In this document: piece by piece, positions 54,978 through 62,309 of the stretch
How positions within the stretch are numbered: the first letter of the stretch is position 1
How the letters are laid out: the number at the start of each line of letters is the position of its first letter
Source: Rubrivivax sp.
GTDB lineage: Bacteria; Pseudomonadota; Gammaproteobacteria; Burkholderiales; Burkholderiaceae_C
Assembly: GCA_027484825.1 (NCBI GenBank)
Contig: JAIXSE010000012.1
Location: forward strand, 142,522 to 206,521
Length of the DNA stretch: 64,000 nt
Direction: 5' to 3'
Position numbers and translations under genes: made by a program
The notes under the pieces: generated by a model
Databases searched by the model: none
Told to the model about the DNA's origin: nothing
Seen by the model: only the letters and a program-made list of their open reading frames with translations

Positions 54978-56830
54978 AGAGTATCGGCCTGTGTGCCGAC
55001 CGGGCTAGCGCCCTGCCCGTCCTGCTGCATGGCCCACATCTGCGCATAGCGCCCCTGCTGCGCCAGCAACTGCGCATGGGTGCCGCGCTCCACGATCTCC
55101 CCGTGCTCCATCACCAGGATCTCGTGCGCATCCACGATGGTGGACAGGCGGTGAGCGATCACCAGCACCGTCTTGTTCTGGGCAGCCGCTTCCAGTTCGG
55201 CCTGGATGGCCCGCTCGTTGCGCGAGTCCAGGGCGGAGGTGGCCTCATCAAAGATCAGGATGGGCGGGTTCTTCAGCAGCGTGCGGGCAATGGCCACCCG
55301 CTGCTTCTCCCCACCGGACAGCTTCAGGCCGCGCTCCCCCACCATGGTCTGGTAGCCCTGCGGCAGGCTGCTGATGAAGCTGTGGATGTGGGCCGCGCGG
55401 GCGGCGGCCTCCACGTCTTCCGTGCTCGCTTCGGGGCGTCCGTAGGCGATGTTGTAGGCGATGGTGTCGTTGAACAGCACGGTGTCCTGCGGCACGATGC
55501 CGATGGCCCGGCGCAGGCTCTGCTGGGTCACCTGCACCACCGGCTGGCCGTCGATGGTGATGCGGCCGCCGTCCACGTCATAGAAGCGGTAGAGCAGCCG
55601 CGCCAGCGTGCTCTTGCCCGACCCGCTGGGGCCGACCACCGCCACCTTGCGTCCGGCCGGGATCTCGAAGGACACGCCCTTGAGAATCGGCCGGTCCGGT
55701 TCATAGGCAAACACCACGTCCTCGAAGCGCACCGTGGCACCGTGCACCTGCAGCGGCTGCGCCTGCGGCGTGTCGGCCACTTCCCGCTCCTTGGCCAGCA
55801 GGCCGAACATCTTGTCCAGGTCGGTCAGGCTCTGCTTGATCTCCCGGTAGATCACGCCCAGGAAGTTCAGCGGAATGTAGAGCTGGATCATGAAGGCGTT
55901 GATCATCACCAGGTCGCCCAGGCTCATGTGGCCCTCCACCACGCCCTGGGTGGCCCGCCACAGCATGGCCACCAGGGCCGAGGCAATGATCACCTGCTGG
56001 CCGCTGTTGAGCAGCGACAGCGTGGTCTGCGACTTGAGCTGGGCGCGGCGCAGTTGCTCCAGGCTCTGGTCGTAGCGGGCGGCCTCGAAGTCCTCGTTGT
56101 TGAAGTACTTCACCGTCTCGTAGTTCAGCAGCGAGTCGATGGCCTTGCTGTGGGCGACCGAATCCAGCTCGTTGAGCTTGCGCCGGAACTGGGTGCGCCA
56201 CTCGGTGATCATCACGGTGAAGCCGATGTAGAACACCAGCGCGGCGCCGGTGATCCAGGCGAACATGGCGTCGAACTTCACCGCCAGCAGGCTCAGCACC
56301 AGCACCACCTCCACCAGCGTGGGGAAGATGCTGTAGAGGGAATAGGAGATCAGCGAATGCACCGCGCGGGTGCCGCGTTCGATGTCCCGGGTCATGCCGC
56401 CGGTCTGGCGCTCGAGGTGGAAGCGCAGGCTCAGGTCATGCAAATGACGGAACACCTGCAGCGAAATGCTGCGAGAGGCCCCCTCGGTGGCCTTGGCGAA
56501 GATCAGCTCCCGCGCCTCGGTGAACAGCGAGGTGCACAGGCGCAGCATCCCGTAGGCCAGCAGCAGGCCGACCGGCACCACCATCAGGGCCTGCGGGGTA
56601 CCGGGCTGCACATCCAGGCTGTCCACCAGCCGCTTGAGCAGCAGCGGCACGCTCACATTGGCGAATTTCGCGCCAATCATGAAAGCCAGGGCCACCGCGA
56701 CCCGCCAGCGGTAACGCCAGAAATACGGCAGCAACCGGCCCACCGTCCGCCAATCGCCCCGGCGAGGGGGATTGGCGTCGCTTGTGGGCGAGGAGGGAAC
56801 AGGGTTGGGCAATGAAGAAGACCGGCGCAT
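54971..56830 (-). CDS. Atm1/HMT1-type ABC exporter (permease plus ATPase)
   Basis: A 619-residue half-transporter, presumably a homodimer. The N-terminal domain (about 30-330) has six helices and the Atm1-class motifs FHLERQTGGMTRDIERGTRAV and FNNEDFEAARYDQSLE (glutathione-site region). The ATPase has Walker [11 protein letters not shown]-loop GIVPQDTVLFNDTI, signature LSGGEKQRVAIART, Walker B ILIFDEATSALDSR and an H-loop. Relatives export glutathione-bound metals or sulfur compounds; that role is inferred. ATG 56830 leaves 93 bases to the divergent thioesterase. The open frame upstream is unrelated sequence. Confidence 0.92.
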   Translation of the reverse strand: MRRSSSLPNPVPSSPTSDANPPRRGDWRTVGRLLPYFWRYRWRVAVALAFMIGAKFANVSVPLLLKRLVDSLDVQPGTPQALMVVPVGLLLAYGMLRLCTSLFTEARELIFAKATEGASRSISLQVFRHLHDLSLRFHLERQTGGMTRDIERGTRAVHSLISYSLYSIFPTLVEVVLVLSLLAVKFDAMFAWITGAALVFYIGFTVMITEWRTQFRRKLNELDSVAHSKAIDSLLNYETVKYFNNEDFEAARYDQSLEQLRRAQLKSQTTLSLLNSGQQVIIASALVAMLWRATQGVVEGHMSLGDLVMINAFMIQLYIPLNFLGVIYREIKQSLTDLDKMFGLLAKEREVADTPQAQPLQVHGATVRFEDVVFAYEPDRPILKGVSFEIPAGRKVAVVGPSGSGKSTLARLLYRFYDVDGGRITIDGQPVVQVTQQSLRRAIGIVPQDTVLFNDTIAYNIAYGRPEASTEDVEAAARAAHIHSFISSLPQGYQTMVGERGLKLSGGEKQRVAIARTLLKNPPILIFDEATSALDSRNERAIQAELEAAAQNKTVLVIAHRLSTIVDAHEILVMEHGEIVERGTHAQLLAQQGRYAQMWAMQQDGQGASPVGTQADTLA

Positions 56831-56923
56831 GGGTAGGGTCGTGTGCTCTGGCGCGTGCTGGACGACAATGGCGCCCATTCTCACCCCGGGGCCCCCTCCT
56901 CTCCCCACTTCCTGTTGCACACC

Positions 56924-57352
56924 ATGAGCACCCCCACACCCAAGTCTTCTGACTCCTTGCCGGCTGCGGACGCCCTGGGCCCCCGCGAACTGGTGATGCG
57001 GGTCATGCCCATGCCGGCGGATGCCAACGGCAACGGCGACATCTTCGGCGGCTGGATCATGGCGCAGGTGGACCTGGCCGGGTCGGTGCTGCCGCTGCGC
57101 ATCTCCCGGGGCCGGGTGGCCACGGTGGCGGTGAATGAGTTCATCTTCAAGCAGCCGGTGTCCATCGGGGACCTGCTGAGCTTTTATGCCGAGGTCAAGC
57201 GCATCGGTCGCACCTCCATCACGGTGCATGTGGAGGTGTTTGCCGAGCGCAACCCGGCCAACCCGCATGTGGTGAAGGTGACCGAGGCCAACCTGACCTA
57301 TGTGGCGATTGACCGCGAAGGCAAGCCGCGCGCGTTTGCCGAGCAGGCATAA
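56924..57352 (+). CDS. Acyl-CoA thioesterase (YciA-like hotdog protein)
   Basis: A 142-residue hotdog-fold thioesterase hydrolysing acyl-CoA. The conserved block MRVMPMPADANGNGDIFGGWIMAQVDLAGSV carries the catalytic Asn/Asp region of the YciA/BFIT group, followed by VNEFIFKQPVSIGDLLSFYAEV. It starts at ATG 56924; earlier in-frame codons lie in the intergenic region shared with the divergent exporter. It probably controls free CoA and acyl pools. It is followed on the same strand by dctA after about 150 bases. Confidence 0.9.
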   Translation: MSTPTPKSSDSLPAADALGPRELVMRVMPMPADANGNGDIFGGWIMAQVDLAGSVLPLRISRGRVATVAVNEFIFKQPVSIGDLLSFYAEVKRIGRTSITVHVEVFAERNPANPHVVKVTEANLTYVAIDREGKPRAFAEQA

Positions 57353-57500
57353 GCCCTGCCGCTGATTGATGTCCAGCTGATTTCTTATCAACACCAGGGG
57401 GCAGGTGTCCAGGACCTCCCTTTGGGACTTTCATTTCCCCAGGCGGCCCTGCAGGATCAAACACTGCCTCACAAGCCGCCATTTTCCAGGAGACACCCCG

Positions 57501-58826
57501 ATGCAGCCTATCCCCGCATCCACCGCCCCCACTGGCGCGCCGTCCGCGCCGGTGCCGTTCTACAAACAGCTGTATGTGCAGGTGGTGGTGGCCATCGTCA
57601 TCGGCGTCCTGCTGGGCTACTTTGAGCCGCAGTACGGGGTGGCGCTCAAGCCGCTGGGGGATGCCTTCATCAAGCTGGTGAAGATGATCATTGCCCCGGT
57701 GATCTTCCTGACCATCGTCACCGGCATTGCCAGCATGAGCGAGCTCAAGTCGGTGGGCCGGGTGTTCGGCAAGGCCATGCTGTACTTCCTGTTCTTCTCC
57801 ACGCTCGCGCTGGTTGTGGGCATGGTGGTGGCGCATGTGGTGCAGCCCGGTGCCGGCATGAATGTCAACGTGGCCGACCTGGACCAGAAGGAAGTGCGCG
57901 GCTATGTGGACAAGACCCATGAGCTGACCATCACTGGCTTCCTGATGGACATCATTCCGAAGTCGCTGCTGGGCTCGCTCTCGGACGGCAACATTCTGCA
58001 GACGCTGTTTGTGGCGGTGCTGTTCGGGGTGGCGCTGTCGCTGTCGGGTGAGCGCGGCAAGCCGGTGCTGACCTTCATGGAAGCGATGACGGCGCCGGTC
58101 TTCCGTCTGGTGCACATCCTGATGCGCGCGGCGCCGATTGGAGCGCTTGGCGCGATGGCCTTCACCATCGGCAAGTACGGGGTGGCAGCGCTGATCAATC
58201 TGGCGTGGCTGGTGGGCAGCTTCTACATCACGGCGCTGCTGTTCGTGCTGGTCATCCTGGGCCTGGTGGCGCGGCTGTGCGGGTTCTCGGTCATCAAGCT
58301 CATCCGCTACCTGAAGGCGGAGCTGCTGCTGGTGCTGGGCACGTCCTCGTCGGAATCGGCCCTGCCCTCGCTGATGGAGAAGATGGAGAAGGCCGGTTGC
58401 GAGAAGACGGTGGTGGGCCTGGTGGTCCCGACCGGTTACTCCTTCAACCTGGACGGCACCAACATCTACATGACGCTGGCGGCGCTCTTCATTGCGCAGG
58501 CCACCAACACCGAGCTGACGCTGGGTCACCAGATCTCGCTGCTGCTTGTGGCCATGCTGAGCTCCAAGGGTGCGGCGGGCGTCACGGGCGCGGGCTTCAT
58601 CACCCTGGCGGCGACGCTGTCGGTGGTGCCGGAAGTGCCGGTGGCGGGCATGGCCCTGATTCTGGGTGTGGACCGCTTCATGTCGGAATGCCGCTCGCTG
58701 ACCAACTTCATCGGCAATGCTGTGGCCACTGTGGTGGTGTCGAAGTGGGAAGGCGCGCTGGACATGCAGAAGCTGCAGCAGGCGCTGAACTCGCCGGTGG
58801 ATCCAGACGACCAGCCGGTGGTGTGA
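57501..58826 (+). CDS. dctA: C4-dicarboxylate:cation symporter DctA
   Basis: A 441-residue inner-membrane symporter of the glutamate transporter fold, importing succinate, fumarate and malate. The hairpin motif [21 protein letters not shown] (HP1), the TM7 motif [26 protein letters not shown] and the HP2 segment [14 protein letters not shown] are the substrate- and cation-binding elements. About eight helices are visible. AGGAGA stands seven bases before ATG 57501. Regulators dctBD are not in the window. A tandem palindromic repeat lies downstream. Confidence 0.96.
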   Translation: MQPIPASTAPTGAPSAPVPFYKQLYVQVVVAIVIGVLLGYFEPQYGVALKPLGDAFIKLVKMIIAPVIFLTIVTGIASMSELKSVGRVFGKAMLYFLFFSTLALVVGMVVAHVVQPGAGMNVNVADLDQKEVRGYVDKTHELTITGFLMDIIPKSLLGSLSDGNILQTLFVAVLFGVALSLSGERGKPVLTFMEAMTAPVFRLVHILMRAAPIGALGAMAFTIGKYGVAALINLAWLVGSFYITALLFVLVILGLVARLCGFSVIKLIRYLKAELLLVLGTSSSESALPSLMEKMEKAGCEKTVVGLVVPTGYSFNLDGTNIYMTLAALFIAQATNTELTLGHQISLLLVAMLSSKGAAGVTGAGFITLAATLSVVPEVPVAGMALILGVDRFMSECRSLTNFIGNAVATVVVSKWEGALDMQKLQQALNSPVDPDDQPVV

Positions 58827-58879
58827 TGAATTGACCGCTTGGGGGCGGGGGGCGCTGCGGCGATCACCAGCCCTAGACG

Positions 58880-58952
58880 CGGGCCCTGCGGGGCCGGTCT
58901 TCTTGTACGGGCCCTGCGGGGCTAGTCTTCTTGAACGGGCCCTGCGGGGCCC
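58880..58952 (+). repeat. 28-base tandem repeat with internal palindrome downstream of dctA
   Basis: Units at 58880-58907 and 58908-58935 and a partial third to about 58952 each start CGGGCCCTGCGGGGC and continue GTCTTCTTG. Each carries a GGGCCC..GGGGCCC-type palindrome that can form a hairpin. Position 54 bases after dctA suggests a 3' structural or terminator-like role. Confidence 0.75.
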
Positions 58953-58988
58953 GTGGTCGTTTCTGGCGGGTGCTCTATGCTCGACGCC

Positions 58989-59747
58989 ATGAACCGCCTC
59001 CTTGCAGCCGCTGCACTCGCCACAGTCGCCACAGTCGCTACGCCCCCCGCTACCAGCCTCGCGATGGCGGCCGAGGCCCCCACGCCGCCGCCACCGGCGC
59101 CTGCACCTGCGGACACCACCGCCACCGTGGCCCCGATCTTCGAGGGCTACACCGCCTTCTTCCTCACAATGCCATCGCGCCTATTCAGCCAGGAAGACGC
59201 ACGGCCAAAGACCAAGACTGGCCTTGGAGAACCTGCGGGGGACTTTTGGAAGTGGACGACGGGTCGCCGGGCTCACGTCCTGGAACTGCGCGGGGACGAC
59301 GACATGGAGACGGTCATCGACGGACGCTGGATACGGTCGTCCAAGGCTCTTCGATTCGAAGGCGAGCCCGGCATCCCAGCCCTGGGGACCAGTGCAAAGG
59401 TCTATGCCAACGATCAAGCGATCTGCATCGAGGGGGTCCCGGCCGCTGCCAGCGGAACGGCGGGGCGGCATGTGCGGGTGACGCTGATCACCCAGCCCTA
59501 CGGCCCGCGGGCGCGCCGCATCGTCCCTCCCAGCCTGTTTGCCGGCTGCTTGTCGCTGACCCGCGAGCCGGACGGCAGCATCGGCTTCTTCAAAGCCAGC
59601 TACCGCTGGCCCGAGGGCCGCCCGGAGCCTTTGGGGCTGACGCTGGAGCGATGGCGCCTCAAGGGGACGACTTTCGTTCCTGTTGGTGACAGCCGGACCC
59701 TGACCTTCGTCGAGTCCGGCAACGTCTACCGTTTCACCTCGCCCTGA
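58989..59747 (+). CDS. Hypothetical exported protein
   Basis: Not recognised. A 252-residue protein with a signal peptide (MNRLLAAAALATVATVATPP..., cleavage near AMAAEA), then a Pro/Ala linker (TPPPPAPAPADTT) and a soluble domain containing two Cys (AICIEG, AGCLSLT) that could form a periplasmic disulfide. A DDDMETVIDGRW segment and a beta-rich C-terminus (TLTFVESGNVYRF) are visible. An ATG at 58977 is an alternative start but puts an Asp in the signal-peptide n-region. It lies after the dctA repeat and convergent with the enoyl-CoA hydratase gene. Confidence 0.65.
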   Translation: MNRLLAAAALATVATVATPPATSLAMAAEAPTPPPPAPAPADTTATVAPIFEGYTAFFLTMPSRLFSQEDARPKTKTGLGEPAGDFWKWTTGRRAHVLELRGDDDMETVIDGRWIRSSKALRFEGEPGIPALGTSAKVYANDQAICIEGVPAAASGTAGRHVRVTLITQPYGPRARRIVPPSLFAGCLSLTREPDGSIGFFKASYRWPEGRPEPLGLTLERWRLKGTTFVPVGDSRTLTFVESGNVYRFTSP

Positions 59748-59776
59748 GGCTTCACGCGCTCAGGGCGAGCGTCGCC

Positions 59777-60538
59777 TCAGAACTTCGAAAAGTCCGGCTG
59801 ACGCTTCTGGAAGAAGGCCTGGAAGGCCTCGATGGCCTCGGGGCTGCGCAGGCGCGCACCGAAGATCTCCGCTTCCACCTGAATCGTCTTCAGCAGCTCT
59901 TCCTCGGTGCCCCGACGCATCAGCTTCTTGCTCTCGCGCACGGCGGTCGGCGGCAGGCTGTTGAAGCGCTCGGCCATGCGACGGGCGTAGTTCACCACCT
60001 CGCCGGCCGGCAGCACCAGATTCGCGATGCCGTATTCCACCGCCTGCTCGCCGGTGAACGGGTCACCCAGCAGCAGCTTCTCGGCGGCCCGGCGCTGCCC
60101 CATCAGACGGGGCACCAGCAAGCTGGAGCCGAACTCCGGCACCAGGCCCAGGCTCACGAAGGGCATGGCCAGGCGCGAATCGTCGGCCACATAGACCAGA
60201 TCGCAATGCAGCAGCAGCGTCGTCCCGATGCCGATGGCGGCGCCGTTCACGGCGGCCACGATGGGCTTGTCGCAGCCGATCATTGCCTTCATGAACTGGA
60301 ACACGGGGGCTTCCTCGTCCCGTGGCGGGCTCGCCATGAAGTCTTCGATGTCGTTGCCGGACGTGAAGATGGCGGGCTGGCCCTGGATCATCACCGCGCG
60401 CACCGTCTTGTCGTCATTGGCGGCGACCAGTGCGTCGGCCATGGCTTGGTACATCGCGCGGGTCAGCGCGTTCTTCTTCTCGGGACGGGCGATCTCGATG
60501 GTCAACACGCCGTTGACGATGGCGGTCTTGATGCTCAT
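59777..60538 (-). CDS. Enoyl-CoA hydratase/isomerase family protein
   Basis: A 253-residue crotonase-fold enzyme. The CoA/oxyanion segments are ARPEKKNALTRAM, IFTSGNDIEDFM, and AAVNGAAIGIGTTLLLHCDLVYVADDSRLAMPF. At the second catalytic position FVSLGLVPEFGSS contains Glu, but the first catalytic Glu of classical hydratases is replaced in the GAAIGIG region, which fits an isomerase or related reaction better than a standard hydratase. It is co-oriented with the thiolase and the bifunctional enzyme upstream, 528 bases away, with a hairpin element between. Confidence 0.85.
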   Translation of the reverse strand: MSIKTAIVNGVLTIEIARPEKKNALTRAMYQAMADALVAANDDKTVRAVMIQGQPAIFTSGNDIEDFMASPPRDEEAPVFQFMKAMIGCDKPIVAAVNGAAIGIGTTLLLHCDLVYVADDSRLAMPFVSLGLVPEFGSSLLVPRLMGQRRAAEKLLLGDPFTGEQAVEYGIANLVLPAGEVVNYARRMAERFNSLPPTAVRESKKLMRRGTEEELLKTIQVEAEIFGARLRSPEAIEAFQAFFQKRQPDFSKF

Positions 60539-61066
60539 GGAGCGACTCCTCTTGAAACGAATTGCATGATGCTACCCACGATCCCTGATGTCACCCAGTG
60601 AATGGGCTTGAGTACTGCGCAGACCTGATCGCTTGGATGCAGCCCGAAAACGGTCTTGATGGAGGAAACCAGGCGTACGGTCAAGGTCGGCTCCTTCAAT
60701 GACAACAGAGCCCTACCGCGGCTCCCCGAACGCACCCATACAGCGATTCCCGCAGCATGTCGGCCGCCCGCATCACCAAGGTCTTCAAAAAGATGCGCGT
60801 TGGCTCGGTGAATCGCAAGAGGGGGATAGGCCCCCTGTTTTCGTAAGTATTAGGGGGAGACCGCGAAGCGGGCGGAGGACATGGAGAAAACAGGGGGCCT
60901 ATCCCCCTCTTGCTGGCGCTCGGTGCCCCGCCCACCACCATCCAAGGACGGCACCAACGCCCCCCCAACTTGCAGCGCTCAAACAAGCGAAGCAAAAAGG
61001 GAGAGCTCCCTCACCGCCCCAAACCGGACCGGCGCTGTCACTCCCCCTTCTCGATCGCGCCTGAGT
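60539..61066. other. Intergenic region between thiolase and enoyl-CoA hydratase genes
   Basis: This 528-base gap holds hairpin element C and no gene I can support. A short plus-strand frame (starting MSAARITKVFKKM near 60758) runs into the left arm of the element and stops in the core. It has no clear ribosome-binding site or family. Confidence 0.5.
60815..60913 (+). repeat. Hairpin element copy C (variable arms, conserved core)
   Basis: Perfect 27-base arms (60815-60841 and 60887-60913) enclose a 45-base core. It is in the opposite orientation to copies A and B: on the plus strand it reads CGTAAGTATTAGG, apical hairpin CCGCGAAGCGG, then GGAGGACATGGAG at the 3' edge. The apical stem has lost one base pair relative to copies A/B yet still pairs. 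The arm begins AAAACAGGGGGCC as in copy B, then differs. Confidence 0.8.
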
Positions 61067-62281
61067 TTACAGACGCTCGATGATGCCCGCAGCGCCCTGG
61101 CCAGCGCCCACGCACATGGTCACCATGCCGTACTTGGCACCGGTGCGACGCAGGCCGTGGATCACCGACGCGGCACGGATCGCGCCGGTGGCGCCGAGCG
61201 GGTGACCCAGGGCGATGGCGCCGCCGTTGGGGTTCACCTTGCTGCGGTCCAGCACGATGCCCTTGCTGTCCAGATCGTTCAGCACGGCCAGCGACTGCGC
61301 GGCGAAAGCTTCGTTCAGCTCCACCCACCCCAGGTCTTCGGCCTTGATGCCGGCCAGCTTCAGCGCCGCAGGAATCGCCTCAATCGGGCCGATGCCCATA
61401 ATCTCCGGCGGCACCCCCCGCACGGCGAACGACACGAAACGGGCCAGCGGCGTCAGACCAAAGCGCTTCACCGCAGCTTCGGACGCCACGATCAGCGCAC
61501 CCGCGCCGTCCGACGTCTGCGAGCTGTTGCCCGCCGTCACGCTGCCCTTCGCGGCGAACACCGGCTTGAGCTTGGCCAGGCCTTCCATCGACGTGTCCTT
61601 GCGCGGACCTTCGTCAATCTCCACCGTGCGCGACTTCACCACCACGCCGTCCCCATTCAGGTCGGGCTGACGATCCTTCACCTCAAACGGCGTGATCTCG
61701 TCCTTGAAGAAACCGCCTTCAATCGCAGCCAACGCGCGACGATGCGATTCCAGCGCGAACTCGTCCTGCGCCTCCCGCGACACCTTCCACTGCGCGGCCA
61801 CCTTCTCGGCCGTCAGACCCATCCCATAGGCCAGACCGATGTTCTCATCGCGCTCGAAGATCGCCGGCGGGAACGACGGCTTGTTGCCGCCCATCGGCAC
61901 CATCGACATCGACTCCACGCCACCGGCGATCATCACTTCCGACTCACCCACACGAATGCGGTCCGCCGCCATCGCCAGCGCCGTGATGCCCGATGCGCAA
62001 TAACGGTTCACCGTCACACCGCCCACGGTGTTGGGCAGCCCCGACAGCACCGCCGCCACACGCGCGATGTTCATGCCCTGCTCCCCTTCCGGGAACGAGC
62101 AGCCGATGATCGCGTCCTCGATCACCGACGGATCCAGCCCCGGCACCTGGGCCAGCGCGGCCTGGATCACGCGGGACAGCATCTCGTCCGGACGGGTGTT
62201 CTTGAAATAGCCACGGCCCGACTTGCCGATCGGCAGACGGGTGGCAGCGCAGATGTAGGCGTCTTGAACTTGTTTGGTCAT
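61067..62281 (-). CDS. fadA: Acetyl-CoA acyltransferase (thiolase, FadA-like)
   Basis: A 404-residue thiolase cleaving 3-ketoacyl-CoA to acetyl-CoA in beta-oxidation. The nucleophile is Cys95 in VNRYCASG. GAGALIVAS, the NEAFAAQSL motif and the C-terminal GGAIALGHPLGATGAI (His) and MCVGAGQGAAG (second Cys) complete the active site. AAGGA precedes ATG 62281. It lies 28 bases after the bifunctional dehydrogenase/hydratase gene, so the two form the usual beta-oxidation operon. A biosynthetic thiolase is less likely given this neighbour. Confidence 0.92.
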   Translation of the reverse strand: MTKQVQDAYICAATRLPIGKSGRGYFKNTRPDEMLSRVIQAALAQVPGLDPSVIEDAIIGCSFPEGEQGMNIARVAAVLSGLPNTVGGVTVNRYCASGITALAMAADRIRVGESEVMIAGGVESMSMVPMGGNKPSFPPAIFERDENIGLAYGMGLTAEKVAAQWKVSREAQDEFALESHRRALAAIEGGFFKDEITPFEVKDRQPDLNGDGVVVKSRTVEIDEGPRKDTSMEGLAKLKPVFAAKGSVTAGNSSQTSDGAGALIVASEAAVKRFGLTPLARFVSFAVRGVPPEIMGIGPIEAIPAALKLAGIKAEDLGWVELNEAFAAQSLAVLNDLDSKGIVLDRSKVNPNGGAIALGHPLGATGAIRAASVIHGLRRTGAKYGMVTMCVGAGQGAAGIIERL

Positions 62282-62309
62282 TTCTGATCCTTTCAACGAT
62301 CAGCAAAAA

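Noticed and set aside
60881..62287. Open frame of 468 codons beginning at the ATG of hairpin element C
   Set aside because: After the element it runs entirely antisense to the thiolase gene; composition is shadow-like (His/Arg-rich). Only the ATG context is of interest.
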